NCBI GenBank assembly: GCA_038318235.1
Contig: JBBQBY010000131.1
Location: forward strand, 1-15,209
DNA from: JAPLGZ01 sp038318235
GTDB taxonomy: Bacteria > Chloroflexota > Anaerolineae > Caldilineales > Caldilineaceae
DNA length: 15,209 nt
Direction: 5' to 3'
Of this stretch, positions 13,330-15,209 are shown one piece after another; positions within the stretch are counted from its first letter, which is position 1, and every line of letters begins with the position of its first letter. Position numbers and translations under genes: made by a program. Under the pieces are notes generated by a model. It was not told the DNA's origin, did not search any database, and saw only the letters and a list, made by a program, of their open reading frames with translations.

Positions 13330-13391
13330 ACTTCTCTTGCCCTTGGGGCCGCCGAGGTAGGGTCACGACTACTTTACGATATACGCAGAGA

Positions 13392-13493
13392 ATGTACCTC
13401 ATCCCCGGAGGGCCGCCAACTTGGCGAACCGCACGTCCTAGCATGGAACGCAGCGTGCCTAGATGGCATTACAACGGAGAACGTCGTAACTAG
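13392..13493 (+). CDS. Possible 33-residue peptide between the lodA- and lodB-like genes
   Basis: From ATG 13392 a frame of 33 codons (MYLIPGGPPTWRTARPSMER...WHYNGERRN) ends with TAG at 13491-13493, 13 bases before the lodB-like start. GCAGAGA just upstream is a fair ribosome binding site. The peptide is Arg- and Pro-rich with two Trp. I recognise no family, and the gap may equally be non-coding. Confidence 0.2.
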   Translation: MYLIPGGPPTWRTARPSMERSVPRWHYNGERRN

Positions 13494-13506
13494 CAGATTT
13501 TCACCA

Positions 13507-14643
13507 ATGTCAGATAATCGCGAGGCAGGCATGTACGACGCATTGATGATTGGTGGCGGCCCTGCTGGCTTAGCGACCGCGATTATGTTGGCCCAATTGG
13601 GTCACCGCGCCCTCGTCTTGACCCAAACCACGGCTGAAACGGCCGATAAGATCGGCGAAAGTTTATCGCCCACGGCCAATCCGATCCTGCAACAGTTGGG
13701 CGTTTGGGACAATTTTCTCGCCGGCAATCATCGTCCGTGTTTTGGCAACCAGTCCAGTTGGGGTGGACCTCAGCTTGATGCCTATGATTTTATCAGCGAT
13801 CCCAACGGGCATGCCTGGCATCTCAACCGGCGCTTGTTTGAACAACAACTGAAAGAACGTGCGCTGGCCCTTGGTGTAGAGTTCTTGACAACCGCTACCT
13901 TGAAACAGACGCGGCTGGTCAATTCACGCTCAATTGACGCGCACTGGCAAGTGGGTGTGGTCCACGACAATGCGGAACAATTGATCGGGGCTAGATTTGT
14001 GGTGGACGCTAGTGGTCGCGCCAGTTGGTTTGCCCGCCGGCAAGGTGCCCACCGGCTATATGAAGATCGCCAAGTCGCCCTTGTCGCCTTCCTGACGGCC
14101 CCTGTGGCAACGTTTACCGATTCTACGAGTCTGATCGAAGCCGTTGCGGATGGTTGGTGGTATTCTGCGCTTTTGCCCGACCAACGTCTGGCTACGAGCT
14201 TTATGACCGATCCTGATCTGCATGATCGGCGTTTGGTCGGCAATCCTGCGGGTTGGCAGCGCTTGTTGCAGCAAACAAACTACACGATCCGACGTGTGCG
14301 CGAGCACGGCTATGCGCTCAGCACAAAACCCCGTTTCGTCGCGGCGGATAGTGGACGCCTTGATTGTTTGTGGGGTGAACAATGGCTAGCCGTGGGCGAC
14401 GCCGCCATGCGTTATGATCCGCTTTCGGCGCATGGGCTTACGCTGGCGCTGGCGGGTGGCCGTGATGCCGCGCTGGCGATTTCCGCGCAACTGGCGGGTG
14501 ATGCGGCCGCTTTGGCGAATTATGCCGCGCGCTTGACGTTGGCCTATGACCAATATTCGATGATGCGGCAAGCCTTTTATCGGGCAGAAATTCGTTGGCC
14601 CGCTGCGCCCTATTGGCAGCGCCGCAGCGGGCTTAGCCGATGA
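13507..14643 (+). CDS. LodB-like FAD-dependent oxidoreductase (CTQ maturation)
   Basis: The protein has 378 residues from ATG 13507; ATG 13531, with GAGG 5 bases upstream, is a good alternative and would start at MYDALMIGGGPAG. The dinucleotide-binding motif is GGGPAG at 16-21. The fold is of the PHBH/tryptophan-halogenase type: KIGESLSP at 48-55 and VGDAAMRYDPLSAHG at 296-310, the latter contacting FAD. In Marinomonas, LodB and GoxB are flavoproteins needed to modify the Trp of the partner oxidase, and each lodA-type gene has its lodB beside it. That fits the position here. It is expected in the cytoplasm, acting on the precursor. Its last codons nearly meet the convergent hydrolase gene (2 bp apart). 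A halogenase or unrelated monooxygenase is unlikely given the neighbour. Confidence 0.87.
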   Translation: MSDNREAGMYDALMIGGGPAGLATAIMLAQLGHRALVLTQTTAETADKIGESLSPTANPILQQLGVWDNFLAGNHRPCFGNQSSWGGPQLDAYDFISDPNGHAWHLNRRLFEQQLKERALALGVEFLTTATLKQTRLVNSRSIDAHWQVGVVHDNAEQLIGARFVVDASGRASWFARRQGAHRLYEDRQVALVAFLTAPVATFTDSTSLIEAVADGWWYSALLPDQRLATSFMTDPDLHDRRLVGNPAGWQRLLQQTNYTIRRVREHGYALSTKPRFVAADSGRLDCLWGEQWLAVGDAAMRYDPLSAHGLTLALAGGRDAALAISAQLAGDAAALANYAARLTLAYDQYSMMRQAFYRAEIRWPAAPYWQRRSGLSR

Positions 14644-14645
14644 GA

Positions 14646-15209
14646 TTAATTCGTTTGGCGCGCGACAAGGGGCAGATAGAGACGGGGCAAGCGTGGTGGG
14701 TTATTCACCTTTGCTACCAATTGACTAAAGGCGTTCAGGATATCTAGGCTGGTGAACTGGCAGTGACCATAGGCGTTGACTTGGATGTGGCTGTAGAACG
14801 GACCGCGATTGGCCGCGTTGACTTTGGCTTGGTATAGGTCTGCATGCCGATAAGGCACAATCGGATCGCCGGTGGTGTGCATCGTGATCAAGGGCACTTC
14901 GAGCTTGCCGGTGGTTTCATAACCGGCAGCAATTGTTGTCGAGGCAAGAGCATCGGCATCAAAACGGGCGACCGATTGATTGAGGGTTGGATCGTCGGTC
15001 GAACCCGTATAAACGCGCGTTTGGTTGGCGAACGGCTGGCCGCCCAGTTTAACGGTCGCGTCGTTTGTCGCAAAAATATTATACCAAAGAATGTCCCTGA
15101 TCGTTTGTGTCTTGTTATTGGGATAATCTTGCTTATACGCCACCGCCAGCAATTGGTCCACTTTATCCGTATTGGCTGGATCTGTGATCACCGGCAAGAT
15201 GGTGTTGGA
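14646..15209 (-). CDS. Secreted alpha/beta hydrolase, C-terminal part (runs off the window)
   Basis: A leftward frame of 188 codons including the stop is open at the right edge, so the N-terminus and the nucleophile Ser are outside. The visible part has the last two members of a catalytic triad: the Asp in TTGDPIVPYRHADLY (codon 14865-14867) and the His in NAYGHCQFT (codon 14763-14765). The arrangement LEVPLITMHTTGDPIVPY resembles secreted esterase or peptidase-like alpha/beta hydrolases. The C-terminus LPRLYLPLVARQTN resembles a short tail I recall from many exported proteins of Chloroflexota, so export is likely. The gene is convergent with the lodB-like gene, 2 bp from its stop and with no terminator between them. 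The substrate cannot be assigned. Confidence 0.8.
   Translation of the reverse strand, partial: SNTILPVITDPANTDKVDQLLAVAYKQDYPNNKTQTIRDILWYNIFATNDATVKLGGQPFANQTRVYTGSTDDPTLNQSVARFDADALASTTIAAGYETTGKLEVPLITMHTTGDPIVPYRHADLYQAKVNAANRGPFYSHIQVNAYGHCQFTSLDILNAFSQLVAKVNNPPRLPRLYLPLVARQTN

Overview
The window looks like a chromosomal piece of a Chloroflexota bacterium (Anaerolineae/Caldilineae-like). This is inference from moderately high GC with AT-rich accessory patches, a glutaminyl-tRNA synthetase fused to a YqeY-type tail, many dispersed palindromic intergenic repeats, and a secreted hydrolase ending in a YLPLV-type tail. No rRNA or tRNA gene was seen.

Left accessory region (1-2730). A leftward DDE-type transposase runs off the left edge and has a strong promoter. 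Its IS ends at 986 with an 18-bp terminal inverted repeat. Directly next to it lies a broken CRISPR array (987-1449): a half repeat, a 36-nt spacer, one intact 37-nt repeat, a 344-nt interval holding a small membrane-protein ORF, and a second half repeat. That half repeat is followed by the other terminal inverted repeat of the same IS type. The two half repeats overlap by exactly 9 nt (CAGTCGAGG), which reads as a target-site duplication inside the repeat. Next come a two-gene leftward operon (DUF4160-like protein plus an unknown partner) with its own promoter and terminator, and a decayed stretch holding a diverged CRISPR-repeat-like sequence.

Middle region (2731-9408), all rightward: a small membrane protein, a LuxR/NarL-type response regulator, two trypsin-like proteases of the HtrA/DegP type without signal peptides (one with PDZ, one without), a type II haloacid dehalogenase-like HAD hydrolase, and glnS. 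The gaps are filled with inverted repeats, hairpins, a 72-bp direct repeat and a strong terminator.

Right region (9409-15209): a broken toxin-antitoxin-like pair (short upstream protein plus a truncated nucleotidyltransferase), an ArnT/PMT-like GT-C membrane glycosyltransferase, then a lodA/lodB-type pair. The large protein carries the marks of a cysteine-tryptophylquinone (CTQ) amine/amino-acid oxidase. The second is the flavoprotein expected to build the quinone. A secreted alpha/beta hydrolase converges on lodB and runs off the right edge. The lodAB pair and the IS-interrupted CRISPR remnant deserve most attention.
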